Source: Bacillus sp. BP-3
GTDB lineage: Bacteria > Bacillota > Bacilli > Bacillales > Bacillaceae_G
Direction: 5' to 3'
NCBI RefSeq assembly: GCF_028401955.1
Contig: NZ_JAQOTJ010000008.1
Location: 148,084 to 212,083, forward strand
DNA: 64,000 nucleotides
In this document: positions 34,572-43,118 of the stretch, piece by piece
Numbering within the stretch: position 1 is the stretch's first letter
Layout: the number at the start of each line of letters is the position of its first letter
Program-made: the position numbers and the translations under genes
The notes under the pieces: model-generated
What the model saw: only the letters and a program-made list of their open reading frames with translations
Told to the model about the DNA's origin: nothing
The model's database searches: none

Positions 34572-35764
34572 CGATATGCTTTCGTTGAAATAGTTACAAT
34601 TAGGGAAATGGCAATAAGGATATAGGCGATACCTCCAGTCAAACCTAAGGCACGTGGCGTAAGGTATTGGAGCGCCAATCCAGAAATAAACATAGATATT
34701 CCCAATACGGTATTTATGATTGTTGCTAATAGTCCAAACATGGTTCCTTGGTGTTGTTCAGGAATTTTCTTCATAAGAATGGTATCAAAACATGCATTAC
34801 CAATCCCGGACATAAATGCGATCCCGCAAAACATAAGAAATGCAAAAACTATTAAATGTGTTTGACTTAATAACAGTTGAAATATTCCCTCAAGCAATAA
34901 ACATACTAAACCTGTAACAAGGAAATTTTTTCGTAGTTGATTTGCAACAGAAAAGCTTAATATTAAGCCAATACCTAATGCGGCATAAAAAAGACCTACA
35001 CCAACATCCCCAAGATGGAACTCGTTAATCGCATAGACACTAATTAAAACATTATCAATTCCATTTATTGAAGCTATTAATATTTCACAGAAAAAAAGAA
35101 TTTGCACCGTAATAGAAATCAAGATTACCTTTTTAAAGGTAAAGAGTAAATTTTCGGACTTCCCTACTTTTTTTACATCTTCATTTCCTGGAAACCTAAT
35201 CGTATAGTTGATAGCAGCAGCCCCTAAAAATGATCCTGCATTTAACCAATAAGTCACATTAGGTCCGAAAATAGACGAAACTATTCCGCCTGAAAGTGCT
35301 CCAATGGTTAAAACAATCCCTATCATTACTTGTTCCAAACTATTTACTTTTATAAGATGTTTTTTATTAACAAGTTGCGGTATTGTTGATTTTCTTGCAG
35401 GTCCATATATAGCTTCTCCTGCTGCCAAAATAAATGAACTAAAATAAACGATCCAAATATCTTCTTTACTTTGAATAAATAGAAAGGATAAGGCAAATGG
35501 AATTCTTATAAGGTCTGTTATAACTAATATTGTTTTTCTTGAAAATTGATCAGCTAACATTCCGCCAATTGGTCCAAAAATTAAAGAGGGTATGAGACGG
35601 ATTGCTAAAGTCATTCCTACAGCGAATCCTGAACCGGTTACATGTAGTAGCATCGCTAGCACAGCTACGGAACTAAAACGATCCCCAATACCATTCACAA
35701 TACCAGCTAAAAATAACTTCTGATATTGTTTTTCTTCATTTACAAAAGAAATATTCATAGCCAT
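34553..35764 (-). CDS. MFS exporter (MFS_3/EntS-like)
   Basis: Transporter of 403 residues with about 12 helices; start at 35764 after AAGGAGGATGGCT. The family loop GGMLADQFSRKTILVITDL after helix 2 and ARKSTIPQLVNKKHLIKVNSLEQ in the central part are typical of EntS/MefA-like (MFS_3) exporters, which pump macrolides or siderophores. The ArsR/DUF2087 regulator gene lies upstream on the same strand, separated by a terminator. A TCTAATTAG operator-like sequence overlaps the -35 region, the same as before the regulator gene. Likely an efflux pump under local repression. Confidence 0.85.
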   Translation of the reverse strand: MAMNISFVNEEKQYQKLFLAGIVNGIGDRFSSVAVLAMLLHVTGSGFAVGMTLAIRLIPSLIFGPIGGMLADQFSRKTILVITDLIRIPFALSFLFIQSKEDIWIVYFSSFILAAGEAIYGPARKSTIPQLVNKKHLIKVNSLEQVMIGIVLTIGALSGGIVSSIFGPNVTYWLNAGSFLGAAAINYTIRFPGNEDVKKVGKSENLLFTFKKVILISITVQILFFCEILIASINGIDNVLISVYAINEFHLGDVGVGLFYAALGIGLILSFSVANQLRKNFLVTGLVCLLLEGIFQLLLSQTHLIVFAFLMFCGIAFMSGIGNACFDTILMKKIPEQHQGTMFGLLATIINTVLGISMFISGLALQYLTPRALGLTGGIAYILIAISLIVTISTKAYRKRGTI

Positions 35765-35779
35765 CCTCCTTGTTTTATA

Positions 35780-35808
35780 AATACTTAATTTGATGATTGT
35801 CTAATTAG
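35780..35808 (-). promoter_or_regulatory. Promoter with candidate ArsR operator before the MFS gene
   Basis: On the minus strand the -35 TAGACA is followed by 17 bases and TTATAA. The sequence CTAATTAGA (TCTAATTAG at 35800-35808 on the plus strand) overlaps the -35. The same core repeats in the dyad before the regulator gene. Confidence 0.6.
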
Positions 35809-35813
35809 GTAGT

Positions 35814-35844
35814 TAAAAAAATAAGGGCGTGAAGTAACGCCCTT
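35814..35844 (-). terminator. Terminator after the ArsR-type regulator gene
   Basis: On the minus strand AAGGGCGT...ACGCCCTT hairpin then ATTTTTTT. It separates the regulator from the MFS gene. Confidence 0.85.
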
Positions 35845-35897
35845 TATCCCGTATTAACAGGAAGTAAGCTTCCGCTGAGGGAAGTTTTGTTTTATTT
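35843..35897 (+). repeat. bcr1 fragment at the 3' end of the regulator gene
   Basis: TTTATCCCGTATTAACAGGAAGTAAG joined to GAAGTTTTGTTTTATT. The centre is deleted; it covers the stop codon of the regulator gene. Confidence 0.6.
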
Positions 35898-36470
35898 TAA
35901 CCACCATAACTCAACGGGGTTTAACTCATATTGATTATTTTCTCGGTACATATATTGGCACATAATGAGTTCGCGTCTTAATGTTGCGTAATCTTCATGA
36001 AATTGCTTTAAATATTCATTGATTTCCTTTTCTGGGTAAACTTTTCCGAATTCTAATCCTTTAACCATATGTGCAAGTACCACAAGTTTTTTCTTTCGCT
36101 GTGCAGGATAGGTTTTTAGTTTTCCATCTTTTGTGAAGAAATTATTGATAATAGCTGACCGCTCTTTTTCAGTAACCGACATTTCCATATTTGAATCGCC
36201 TCCTGTTCCTACAGTAAAAATAGCCTTAGCATTCATCTCCAATATTTTTGTATTAAGAGAAAAATAAATCGTATTTTTATCACGACGTTCTTTTATCAGT
36301 CCAACTTCTCGGAGTTTTGTCATATGGTGGGTAATTGTTGGGGGTTTAAGTCCTAACTTTCCGGCAATCTCTTGTCCGCTCAAATGACCTTGCTGGAGCA
36401 AGGCAATAATGCGAACACGTGTAAGATCACCTAACGCTTTATGAAACGCAACAATTTTGTTTAATTGCAT
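35892..36470 (-). CDS. ArsR-family regulator with DUF2087 domain
   Basis: DNA-binding protein of 192 residues, start at 36470. The N-terminal half is a winged helix (LGDLTRVRIIALLQQGHLSG, AGKLGLKPPTITHHMTKLREVGLI), and the C-terminal half is DUF2087 (TKDGKLKTYPAQRKKKLVVL, VYPEKEINEYLKQFHEDY). No metal-site CxC is seen, so a metal sensor of ArsR type is unlikely. A perfect 18-bp dyad precedes it, and the same half-site lies before the MFS gene, so it probably represses both. The ligand is likely a drug or metabolite exported by the MFS protein. Confidence 0.85.
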   Translation of the reverse strand: MQLNKIVAFHKALGDLTRVRIIALLQQGHLSGQEIAGKLGLKPPTITHHMTKLREVGLIKERRDKNTIYFSLNTKILEMNAKAIFTVGTGGDSNMEMSVTEKERSAIINNFFTKDGKLKTYPAQRKKKLVVLAHMVKGLEFGKVYPEKEINEYLKQFHEDYATLRRELIMCQYMYRENNQYELNPVELWWLK

Positions 36471-36500
36471 TTAGAAATCACCTGCTTTAATTTTTATCTA

Positions 36501-36518
36501 ATTAGATTATAATCTAAT
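36501..36518. promoter_or_regulatory. Perfect 18-bp dyad, candidate operator of the ArsR-type gene
   Basis: ATTAGATTATAATCTAAT is its own reverse complement, 31 bases upstream of the regulator start. It shares CTAATTAG with the MFS promoter. Confidence 0.65.
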
Positions 36519-36707
36519 TGGGTTTGTTATTCAAGTAATAAAATGATGAAAATGTGTATAGAGGTAGTCAAACTTATTTTTCTACTCTGTTTTACGTGAG
36601 GACAACTGGATAGTAAGAAGCGAAGAGGTACAAAAGGAGTGTATTATATAGATGTTTTTGCAATATATTTCGAAGTTTTTCCGAATTTATTGAATGGATT
36701 TTAAAAA

Positions 36708-36756
36708 ACTACCCCCACAAAGTGATGAATAGATTCGAATGTTATATAAGGGGAGG
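36708..36756 (+). repeat. Shared upstream element, copy A
   Basis: Starts AAAAACTACCCCCACAAAG and ends ATATAAGGG. It aligns without gaps to 46661-46709, with about 38 of 49 bases identical. Both copies precede large cell-envelope genes. Confidence 0.6.
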
Positions 36757-37111
36757 AGAGAATAATTGTAATACTTGGTTTCATGTACTCATGTTGAATC
36801 TATTTCAGTTTCAATAAAAAACACATTACTTTGTATTGAAATTGAATATAAAGATGTTAAAATATAAATATGTGGTAGATTTTCTTATTAGCAAATTTAT
36901 TAGTGATTTTAGAGATTTTTAGTAGTTGTCTTCTAAAAGTCTTGAGGGCTACAATCTATAAATAGCAGGATAAAATCCATTAATATTCTCTAAAGGAAGT
37001 GTAAGTAAATAATATATGGAAATGGAAAAATAATACTATTTTAAAAATATAAACGAAAACAATCAAAAAATTATATTAAAATAGTAAATTGCTATGTAAT
37101 AGAAGGCGTCG

Positions 37112-37146
37112 TTTATTTTTGTTAAATAGGAATAAACAAAAATAAA
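37112..37146 (+). promoter_or_regulatory. Inverted repeat, candidate operator or hairpin
   Basis: TTTATTTTTGTT (37112-37123) and AACAAAAATAAA (37135-37146), perfect 12-bp arms with an 11-base spacer. Confidence 0.5.
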
Positions 37147-37358
37147 AAGGTTATTTAAGGGTATGTATGTTAAAAAACAGGGGAATTTGTCGAAAAAACT
37201 ATATGAAAAATTCTATAAAAATAGTAATATGTAAGGGTAGTAGAGAGGGACAAAAATGTTAGGGATCTTATTTATTAAAATATATATTAAAAGATTACAT
37301 GAAAATAGACCTCTTCCAGCTACAAGATTATTACAATTTAAGGAGAGGGTGTCTAGAA

Positions 37359-39968
37359 GTGAAAAAGTTTTGGCTATCTGTATGTACCGCGGTTACGGTT
37401 TGTGGTACCCAGACAGTACTTGTTGGAAATGCAAACATTGCTTTAGCAGCTAGTACAGTTACAAATGAACAAGTGGTAAATTTCGATGGCTTGATGAAAG
37501 CTAACATGAATGGTAATGGCATATGGTCCGTACCATATGGCTTACAAGGTGGTAGTTACCTTGGAGACGTTACTAAGTATAGTGGTATGATGGTTCATGT
37601 TGTTGGTAGTGTGCAGGTTGGGGATACGCTTTGGTATCATGTACAGGTAGATGGAAAAGATGGAGGATACCTTGATAGTAAAGTCCTAAATGCTGCAACG
37701 AATGTCAATCAGAATCAGTTAATTGTCTATACAGCAGGGAATGGAGTTTGGTCTAGTCCATATGGTGTAAGTGGCGCGAGTTATGTCGGTTCCACTAATA
37801 ATTATGTAGGAAAAGACATAAAGCTGCTTCAAAAATTAACGATTGGAAATGTCGCATGGTATCAATTTAGCATGAATAATCAAGTCATTGGTTGGCTCGA
37901 TGGTCGTGTGTTAAGTGGTTTGACAAATATACAAGCTATAAACCAGGCGGCTGTTATGGGATCGACAAATGACAATGGTATTTGGAGCATGCCATATGGC
38001 CTTCCAGGTGCAAGTTATATGGGATCGACTAATCAATATACTTTTCGAGATTTACAGTTAATCGAGAGTGCTACATACCAAGGGACACAATGGTATAAGT
38101 TTAGTCTAAATGGCCAAGTTATTGGCTGGATTAGTAGTTATGCATTAGACAATGCAGGGGTAGTAAAGCCAGCAAACTTTTCGGTTGTTATCGGAAGTAC
38201 GAATGGCAATGGCATATGGACAGTACCGTACGGCGTTGCTGGTGCACAATATGTACAAAGTACAAATGATTATGCTTATCAAACGCTTCAAGTTGTGAAA
38301 ACTGCAACAATCGGAAACGTTAATTGGAATCAAGTAGCAAAGAACGGTAAGATAATAGGATGGTTGGATGCTGGAAAGTCGCTTACAGATTTAACTAATA
38401 TTAAAGATGAAAATCGATCAGTAGTTATAAAGCCATCTACAAACGGTGATGGTATATGGACTGTACCATATGGAGAATATGGAGCGAAATACGTAGCGTC
38501 TACAAATGATTACAAATTTCAAATGGTACAAGTTGTCCAAAGTGCTACAAAAGGTTCGACCACTTGGAACAAAATTAAGCAAGGAGATCGTATTTTAGGC
38601 TGGGTTGATGCGAATATACTCTCTTCGCAAACTGCATATACTCAACTCGATCCAAACGGTGAAGTTCATTATAACTGGGGATATGGAGGGCCTGCTGGTT
38701 TTCCTTCTCAACAGTTCCAAGGTGATTTTGTTCAGAATAAGCAACTGTCTGGAGGAGATTATTTTGTTCAGTCGTTTGCAGATGATGGCGTAAAGGTTTC
38801 GTTTGATAATAATTTAGTCATTAATCGCTGGTCATTAGCTGCTGGTGAAACGAATCGTGTTTTATTACCAAACGTAGCGGCAGGTTCTCATAGTATTCAT
38901 ACGCAATATTATCAAGATGGTGGACAAGCAGCTGTATTTTCAGATGTAGTACCATTTGGTAGTTGGCTTGCCTATTACTATCCGAATGAATCTCTTTCTG
39001 GATATCCAGTTGCAGCGAAGACTCTTTCACAAGCAGCAAATGGTGGCTTGCAAGATGATAATGGATTTGAAGGTTCACCGGCTACAGGTGTACCAGGAGC
39101 CCGTTTCTCAGCACGCTATGTTACAGCTAAGCGCTTGAAAGCTGGTGAGTACCTTCTGTATACAGGAGCGGACGATGGAATTCGTGTATATGTTGATGGG
39201 AAAAAAGTTGTAGATGCATGGGGGTATCATGGTTACAATGAAAAAGCATTAAGAATGAATATTCAAGATAACCCAAATGCAGCAAATGGATTGAGGGATG
39301 TTCACTGGATCGAAGTAGAATATATGCAAGGTGCAGAAGATAGTAAAGTAACGACAACACTGAAACCTTCTTATACATTTATTGACGTTTCACATTGGGA
39401 AGGAAATATAGATTGGAATCAAGTAAAGCAATCTGGTATTAATGCTGCTTATATGAAAGCAACTGAAGGTGTTTCATATACAGATCCAACCTATGCACAA
39501 TATGTACAAAATGCATCTGCAGCAGGTCTTTTAGTTGGAGCTTATCACTTTGCTCGTCCAGAACAAAATGACCCAATTGTGGAAGCAAAACATTTTGTTG
39601 ATGTATTAAATCGATATCATACGGATTTAATGCCTGTCCTTGATCTGGAATCACCATCTAGTCCGACAGGTAATATAACAGGGCCGTATGTGACAAATTG
39701 GGCACGTACTTTTATTGATTACGTAAAACAGAAAACAGGAAAACGCGTTATGATTTATACGGGACCATGGTATGTAAATGGCTTTAACATATCCGGACTT
39801 GGCGATGTACCTCTTTGGGTTTCTAGATATAACTCTACTACTCCAACTACATTAAGCGATTGGAAAAACTGGAATGCTTGGCAATATACAGAAAGCGGGA
39901 ATGTAAATGGAGTAGAAGGAGCGGTTGATATTAATGTTACTACTTCCTTAGATGGACTTAGACCATAA
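37359..39968 (+). CDS. Secreted GW/SH3-PA14-GH25 cell wall hydrolase (lysozyme)
   Basis: Secreted protein of 869 residues. The GTG at 37359 follows AAGGAGA and starts a clear signal peptide (VKKFWLSVCTAVTVCGTQTV, cleavage near ALAAS). Five repeats of about 75 residues follow (NGxGIWSxPYGxxGAxYxxSTNxY ... WYxxxxNGxxIGWL), GW-type SH3 domains that bind lipoteichoic acid or peptidoglycan. Two PA14-like modules (ADDGVKVSFDNNLVI; GADDGIRVYVDGKKVVDAWG) come next. The C-terminal 200 residues are a GH25 muramidase (FIDVSHWEGNIDW, AYMKATEG, MPVLDLE). PA14 plus GW plus GH25 in one chain is an unusual combination. A terminator follows. Confidence 0.92.
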   Translation: MKKFWLSVCTAVTVCGTQTVLVGNANIALAASTVTNEQVVNFDGLMKANMNGNGIWSVPYGLQGGSYLGDVTKYSGMMVHVVGSVQVGDTLWYHVQVDGKDGGYLDSKVLNAATNVNQNQLIVYTAGNGVWSSPYGVSGASYVGSTNNYVGKDIKLLQKLTIGNVAWYQFSMNNQVIGWLDGRVLSGLTNIQAINQAAVMGSTNDNGIWSMPYGLPGASYMGSTNQYTFRDLQLIESATYQGTQWYKFSLNGQVIGWISSYALDNAGVVKPANFSVVIGSTNGNGIWTVPYGVAGAQYVQSTNDYAYQTLQVVKTATIGNVNWNQVAKNGKIIGWLDAGKSLTDLTNIKDENRSVVIKPSTNGDGIWTVPYGEYGAKYVASTNDYKFQMVQVVQSATKGSTTWNKIKQGDRILGWVDANILSSQTAYTQLDPNGEVHYNWGYGGPAGFPSQQFQGDFVQNKQLSGGDYFVQSFADDGVKVSFDNNLVINRWSLAAGETNRVLLPNVAAGSHSIHTQYYQDGGQAAVFSDVVPFGSWLAYYYPNESLSGYPVAAKTLSQAANGGLQDDNGFEGSPATGVPGARFSARYVTAKRLKAGEYLLYTGADDGIRVYVDGKKVVDAWGYHGYNEKALRMNIQDNPNAANGLRDVHWIEVEYMQGAEDSKVTTTLKPSYTFIDVSHWEGNIDWNQVKQSGINAAYMKATEGVSYTDPTYAQYVQNASAAGLLVGAYHFARPEQNDPIVEAKHFVDVLNRYHTDLMPVLDLESPSSPTGNITGPYVTNWARTFIDYVKQKTGKRVMIYTGPWYVNGFNISGLGDVPLWVSRYNSTTPTTLSDWKNWNAWQYTESGNVNGVEGAVDINVTTSLDGLRP

Positions 39969-40023
39969 CAGATTTCAAGTTTGTGTAATCAAAGAGAAGA
40001 AAAGTTAAAACTTAATAGAAAAG

Positions 40024-40055
40024 CAGACCTTTTTTAGAAAAGGGTCTGTTTTTTT
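40024..40055 (+). terminator. Terminator after the GH25 gene
   Basis: CAGACCTTTTTT...AAGGGTCTG hairpin with a T8 tail. Confidence 0.9.
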
Positions 40056-40311
40056 ATTTCCTAATATTTTTAAGTATTGTTAAAAAATTATATATCAATA
40101 TATATTTTTTTAACAAACAATAAGAAAACTTATACACAGTGTGATGAAAATATATAAGTTAGTGTATATTTATAAACCGTTGTTTAAATACAGTTTCTTT
40201 ATGTACAATGTAAGATAATTAAATTATAGTTTACAATAAACGCATAGTCAGAAGAGAGAAGTTAACATATAATAAGAAAGGAATTTAAAAAAGGTGAGGT
40301 GGACCTATTTT
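40056..40311 (+). other. AT-rich intergenic stretch
   Basis: Very AT-rich sequence with no coding character. It presumably holds the promoter of the leader ORF at 40312; GGTGAGGTGG at 40293-40302 is the possible ribosome site. Confidence 0.3.
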
Positions 40312-40437
40312 ATGAGTAATCCGAGCATAGGAGAGTCGGATATAGAAACGACATCAGAGGCAGTCATACAACTGAATATTCGAAGCGGATTACTTTGTAA
40401 AAATAGTTACCGCTTTATTTGGATTTTGGAAAGATGA
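40312..40437 (+). CDS. Possible leader peptide before the DUF1003 gene
   Basis: ORF of 41 residues (start MSNPSIGESDIETTSEAVIQ, end NSYRFIWILER). The ATG at 40312 has GGTGAGGTGG upstream (spacing about 9-10). It is followed after 30 bases by the DUF1003 gene. Its stop codon (40435-40437) falls at the foot of a hairpin that covers the next ribosome site. No family is recognised. It may be a regulatory leader, or an accidental ORF in an RNA leader. Confidence 0.45.
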   Translation: MSNPSIGESDIETTSEAVIQLNIRSGLLCKNSYRFIWILER

Positions 40438-40460
40438 CTTCCTCTATAAGCTGAGGAGGT
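40437..40460 (+). promoter_or_regulatory. Hairpin covering the Shine-Dalgarno of the DUF1003 gene
   Basis: ACTTCCTC (40437-40444) can pair with GAGGAGGT (40453-40460), which contains the ribosome site of the ATG at 40468. A ribosome ending at the leader stop (40435-40437) would open it. Confidence 0.55.
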
Positions 40461-40467
40461 TTGTACA

Positions 40468-41010
40468 ATGGTACAAAAAATCTGGAATCAAATTAAAGGA
40501 CAAAAAAAAGAGGCTACGAAAATTCAAGGTTTTGATATTGATTTAAACCATGAAAGCTTAACACGTATTGACCGACTTGTAGATCGTTACGAGTCAGAAA
40601 TCCTTCATCAACTTGATAGTGCATATACACAACGAACAAAGTGGGCAGACCGACTAGCTGATAAAATTGCACAGTTTGGAGGTAGCTGGCGATTCATCGT
40701 TTGGTTTGCATGTTTTCTTGGTTTCTGGATTATGTGGAATAGTTTGTCTATTACAAAAGGAGAACACTTTGATGCTCCACCATTTATTTTATTGAACTTA
40801 TGCTTATCTTTTATAGCAGCATTTCAAGCTCCTGTTATTATGATGAGTCAAAATCGTCAAGCTGCGCGTGATAAACATGAATCTGTTATTGACTTTGCGA
40901 TTAATTATAAAGCAGAACAAGAAATTGATGATATGCAAAGTCGGCTGCATCATATAGAGAGTGAACTAACGGAAATTAAAGACTTATTGAAACAATTGAA
41001 GGGAAAATAA
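40468..41010 (+). CDS. DUF1003 membrane protein
   Basis: Protein of 180 residues, ATG at 40468 after GAGGAGG. Soluble N-terminal part (residues 1-70, rich in Arg/Asp), two membrane helices (about 75-93 and 108-128, the pair GSWRFIVWFACFLGFWIMWN and FILLNLCLSFIAAFQAPVIM) and a C-terminal coiled coil (RLHHIESELTEIKDLLKQL). This is the DUF1003 pattern (SQNRQAARDKHESVIDFAIN after helix 2). Role unknown; members often sit near metal transport genes, and mntH converges on it here. Confidence 0.85.
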   Translation: MVQKIWNQIKGQKKEATKIQGFDIDLNHESLTRIDRLVDRYESEILHQLDSAYTQRTKWADRLADKIAQFGGSWRFIVWFACFLGFWIMWNSLSITKGEHFDAPPFILLNLCLSFIAAFQAPVIMMSQNRQAARDKHESVIDFAINYKAEQEIDDMQSRLHHIESELTEIKDLLKQLKGK

Positions 41011-41051
41011 ATTGCTTTTTATATAAAACTTTTAAAAAGAAGAAAAGAAGA

Positions 41052-41080
41052 AAACTCCTGGTCAAACAGGAGTTTTTTTC
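41052..41080 (+). terminator. Terminator after the DUF1003 gene
   Basis: AAACTCCTG (41052-41060) with CAGGAGTTT (41067-41075), then T4. Confidence 0.9.
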
Positions 41081-41126
41081 TATGTCTAGATTAATAGGGC
41101 TAATACAGTTTATGCTTAGAATATTT

Positions 41127-42494
41127 TTATCCTGAAAATGTAGTAAAGAGTAGATAGGCATTTAAAATAGCGATAACAATAGCGATAAACCAAGCGATTC
41201 CTTTGGTCCAAAGTGAGTTTGTAAATTCACCCATTTTCTTTTTGTCACTAGTAAACATAACAAGTGGAATAACAGCAAACGAAAGTTGAAGAGATAGGAT
41301 AACTTGGCTTAATACTAAAAGATCTGTCGTTCCTTTTTCTCCATATAGTAGCGTTACAATGACCGCAGGTATAATTGCGATTAAACGCGTAATTAAGCGG
41401 CGAAGCCATGGTCGTAAACGAATATTTAAAAACCCTTCCATTACAATTTGCCCCGCTAACGTTCCTGTTAGCGTAGAATTTTGTCCTGATGCTAATAAAG
41501 CAACGGCGAATAATACGCTCGCAATTCCACTTCCAAGAATCGGATTTAACAATTGATACGCTTCTTGAATTTCGGCCACTTCGGTATGCCCTGTTTTATA
41601 AAAAGCAGACGCAGCTAATATTAAAATTGATGCATTAACAAATAAAGCCAACATTAATGCGATAGTAGAGTCAATCGTTGAAAACTTAATCGCTTCTCGT
41701 TTTCCTTTAGGTGTATCTTCATAATTTCTCGTTTGCACGATAGAAGAATGTAAATATAAATTATGCGGCATAACCGTAGCTCCTAAAATTCCAAGTGCAA
41801 TAAACAGCATTTGTGGGTTTTGAATAATCTCTTTACTTGGAATAAAGCCTTTTGCAATCTCACTCAGTTGTGGTTGTGACATAAAGAGTTCTACACCAAA
41901 ACAAACGGAAATTGTTGCGATTAAACTAATGACAATCACTTCAATATAGCGAAATCCTTTATTTTGCAATAAAAGGATTAGTAAGATATCAAATGAAGTA
42001 ATGCATACACCCCATACAAGGGGAATGTGAAATAAAAGATTTAATGCGATTGCGGCACCTATTACCTCCGCTAAATCACAAGCTGCAATAGCTAATTCAC
42101 ATAACACCCATAAAACAAACGATACTGGTTTACTGAAATGATCCCGACATGCTTGCGCTAAGTCTCGTCCTGTTACAATCCCTAACTTTGCTGATAGTGC
42201 CTGCAAAATAATAGCCATAAAGTTTGAAATCAAAATGACAGATAGTAACGTATAGTTATAAGCAGAACCTCCAGCCAGTGATGTAGCCCAGTTTCCAGGA
42301 TCCATGTATCCTACTGCAACAAGATAACCTGGTCCCATAAATGCAAGAAGCTTTCGTAGAGAATTTCCTTTCTTCGGTATTCTCATACTTTTGTACACTT
42401 CTCGCAAACTAGGATCGCTGTTCTGTTGCCGCCAGCCATCCTGGGGTGACACAGCAACCGTATTTTGCACTTTGGCTGTTTCTAATTCATCCAT
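41127..42494 (-). CDS. mntH: Nramp manganese/divalent metal transporter
   Basis: H+-coupled metal importer of 455 residues with 11 predicted helices; start at 42494 after GGGAGAGGGT. The metal-binding motifs of Nramp are visible: MDPGN in helix 1 (about residues 64-68) and MPHNLYLHS in helix 6 (about 237-245). Function is uptake of Mn(II) and related ions. An N-terminal soluble extension of 45 residues (rich in polar residues) is longer than in E. coli MntH. Expression is likely under MntR; I could not fix a convincing MntR box. Confidence 0.93.
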   Translation of the reverse strand: MDELETAKVQNTVAVSPQDGWRQQNSDPSLREVYKSMRIPKKGNSLRKLLAFMGPGYLVAVGYMDPGNWATSLAGGSAYNYTLLSVILISNFMAIILQALSAKLGIVTGRDLAQACRDHFSKPVSFVLWVLCELAIAACDLAEVIGAAIALNLLFHIPLVWGVCITSFDILLILLLQNKGFRYIEVIVISLIATISVCFGVELFMSQPQLSEIAKGFIPSKEIIQNPQMLFIALGILGATVMPHNLYLHSSIVQTRNYEDTPKGKREAIKFSTIDSTIALMLALFVNASILILAASAFYKTGHTEVAEIQEAYQLLNPILGSGIASVLFAVALLASGQNSTLTGTLAGQIVMEGFLNIRLRPWLRRLITRLIAIIPAVIVTLLYGEKGTTDLLVLSQVILSLQLSFAVIPLVMFTSDKKKMGEFTNSLWTKGIAWFIAIVIAILNAYLLFTTFSG

Positions 42495-42755
42495 AACATA
42501 CCCTCTCCCGTTTAATTTGGTTTATTTAAAGTGAAAAGAAAGATAATATAATATTTTTTATTTTTAAAACCTAAAATATGGTTTGTTTTTCTTTGGACAA
42601 AAAAACGGCATTACACTTTAAATTTTTACTTAGACCAACTTTTTTAGTTTGGTTTAAAAATATGATGTGTGATTAAATTTTATGCAAAAGAGAGAAAATA
42701 GGTGAGTATAAATATGTTTATTTCTTCCACGGAATATATGTACTTGTTAGCAGAC

Positions 42756-42840
42756 AACATTTTCCCATAAAAGCCCGATTGGGTGGGCTTTACATCAGAA
42801 GAAGAAAAAACTGCATTGATGGTTAGTTTCACTTTATTAT
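42756..42840 (+). repeat. bcr1 remnant
   Basis: Contains CCCATAAAAGCCCGATTGGG and ends GTTAGTTTCACTTTATT. The first half is lost. Confidence 0.6.
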
Positions 42841-42955
42841 GAGAAGACGCATGATTCTGAATAGAATTTGAACTGGAATTATTAATATGACGGATAGACT
42901 TAAATTTGTTGATAATATTTAAATGCTCCTGTAAAATTATACTAGTTTCTACTTA

Positions 42956-42969
42956 TGCAAACGTTTTCG
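42956..42969 (+). promoter_or_regulatory. cre-like site upstream of the ABC exporter
   Basis: TGCAAACGTTTTCG, one mismatch (last A) to the WTGNAARCGNWWWCA consensus. It lies 150 bases before the ATPase start, so its role is uncertain. Confidence 0.35.
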
Positions 42970-43118
42970 TAGATTAGAGATTTTAGCTTGTAAACTACAG
43001 TTTTTCTATATTTTATGAGAGGCAGGTGTAAAAAGAATGAAGGGATTTATTTGATTACTATAATACTTCAGTTGTATAACGGCTAATATTCGGAAAAGGG
43101 GAAGTAGGAGATTTATAA

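Larger units (their letters stand above)
36519..37358 (+). other. Long upstream region of the lysozyme gene
   Basis: About 840 bases without a gene. It contains a 49-base element (36708-36756) shared with the upstream region of the gene at 46899, and an inverted repeat with 12-bp arms (37112-37123 and 37135-37146). The rest is very AT-rich. The length suggests complex regulation or a leader. Confidence 0.5.
42495..43118. other. Intergenic region between mntH and an ABC exporter operon
   Basis: About 620 bases with no gene. It holds the mntH promoter (with the imperfect dyad ACCAACTTTTTTAGTTTGGT at about 42633-42652), a bcr1 remnant at 42756-42840 and a cre-like site at 42956-42969 before the ABC operon. 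Confidence 0.5.

Noticed and set aside
40291-40437. M-box (magnesium) riboswitch before the DUF1003 gene
   Set aside because: Starts GGTGAGG as an M-box does, but the other conserved blocks are not found. Only a leader ORF and hairpin are supported.
42495-42680. MntR box before mntH
   Set aside because: Several AT-rich dyads exist but none fits a known MntR site well enough to call.
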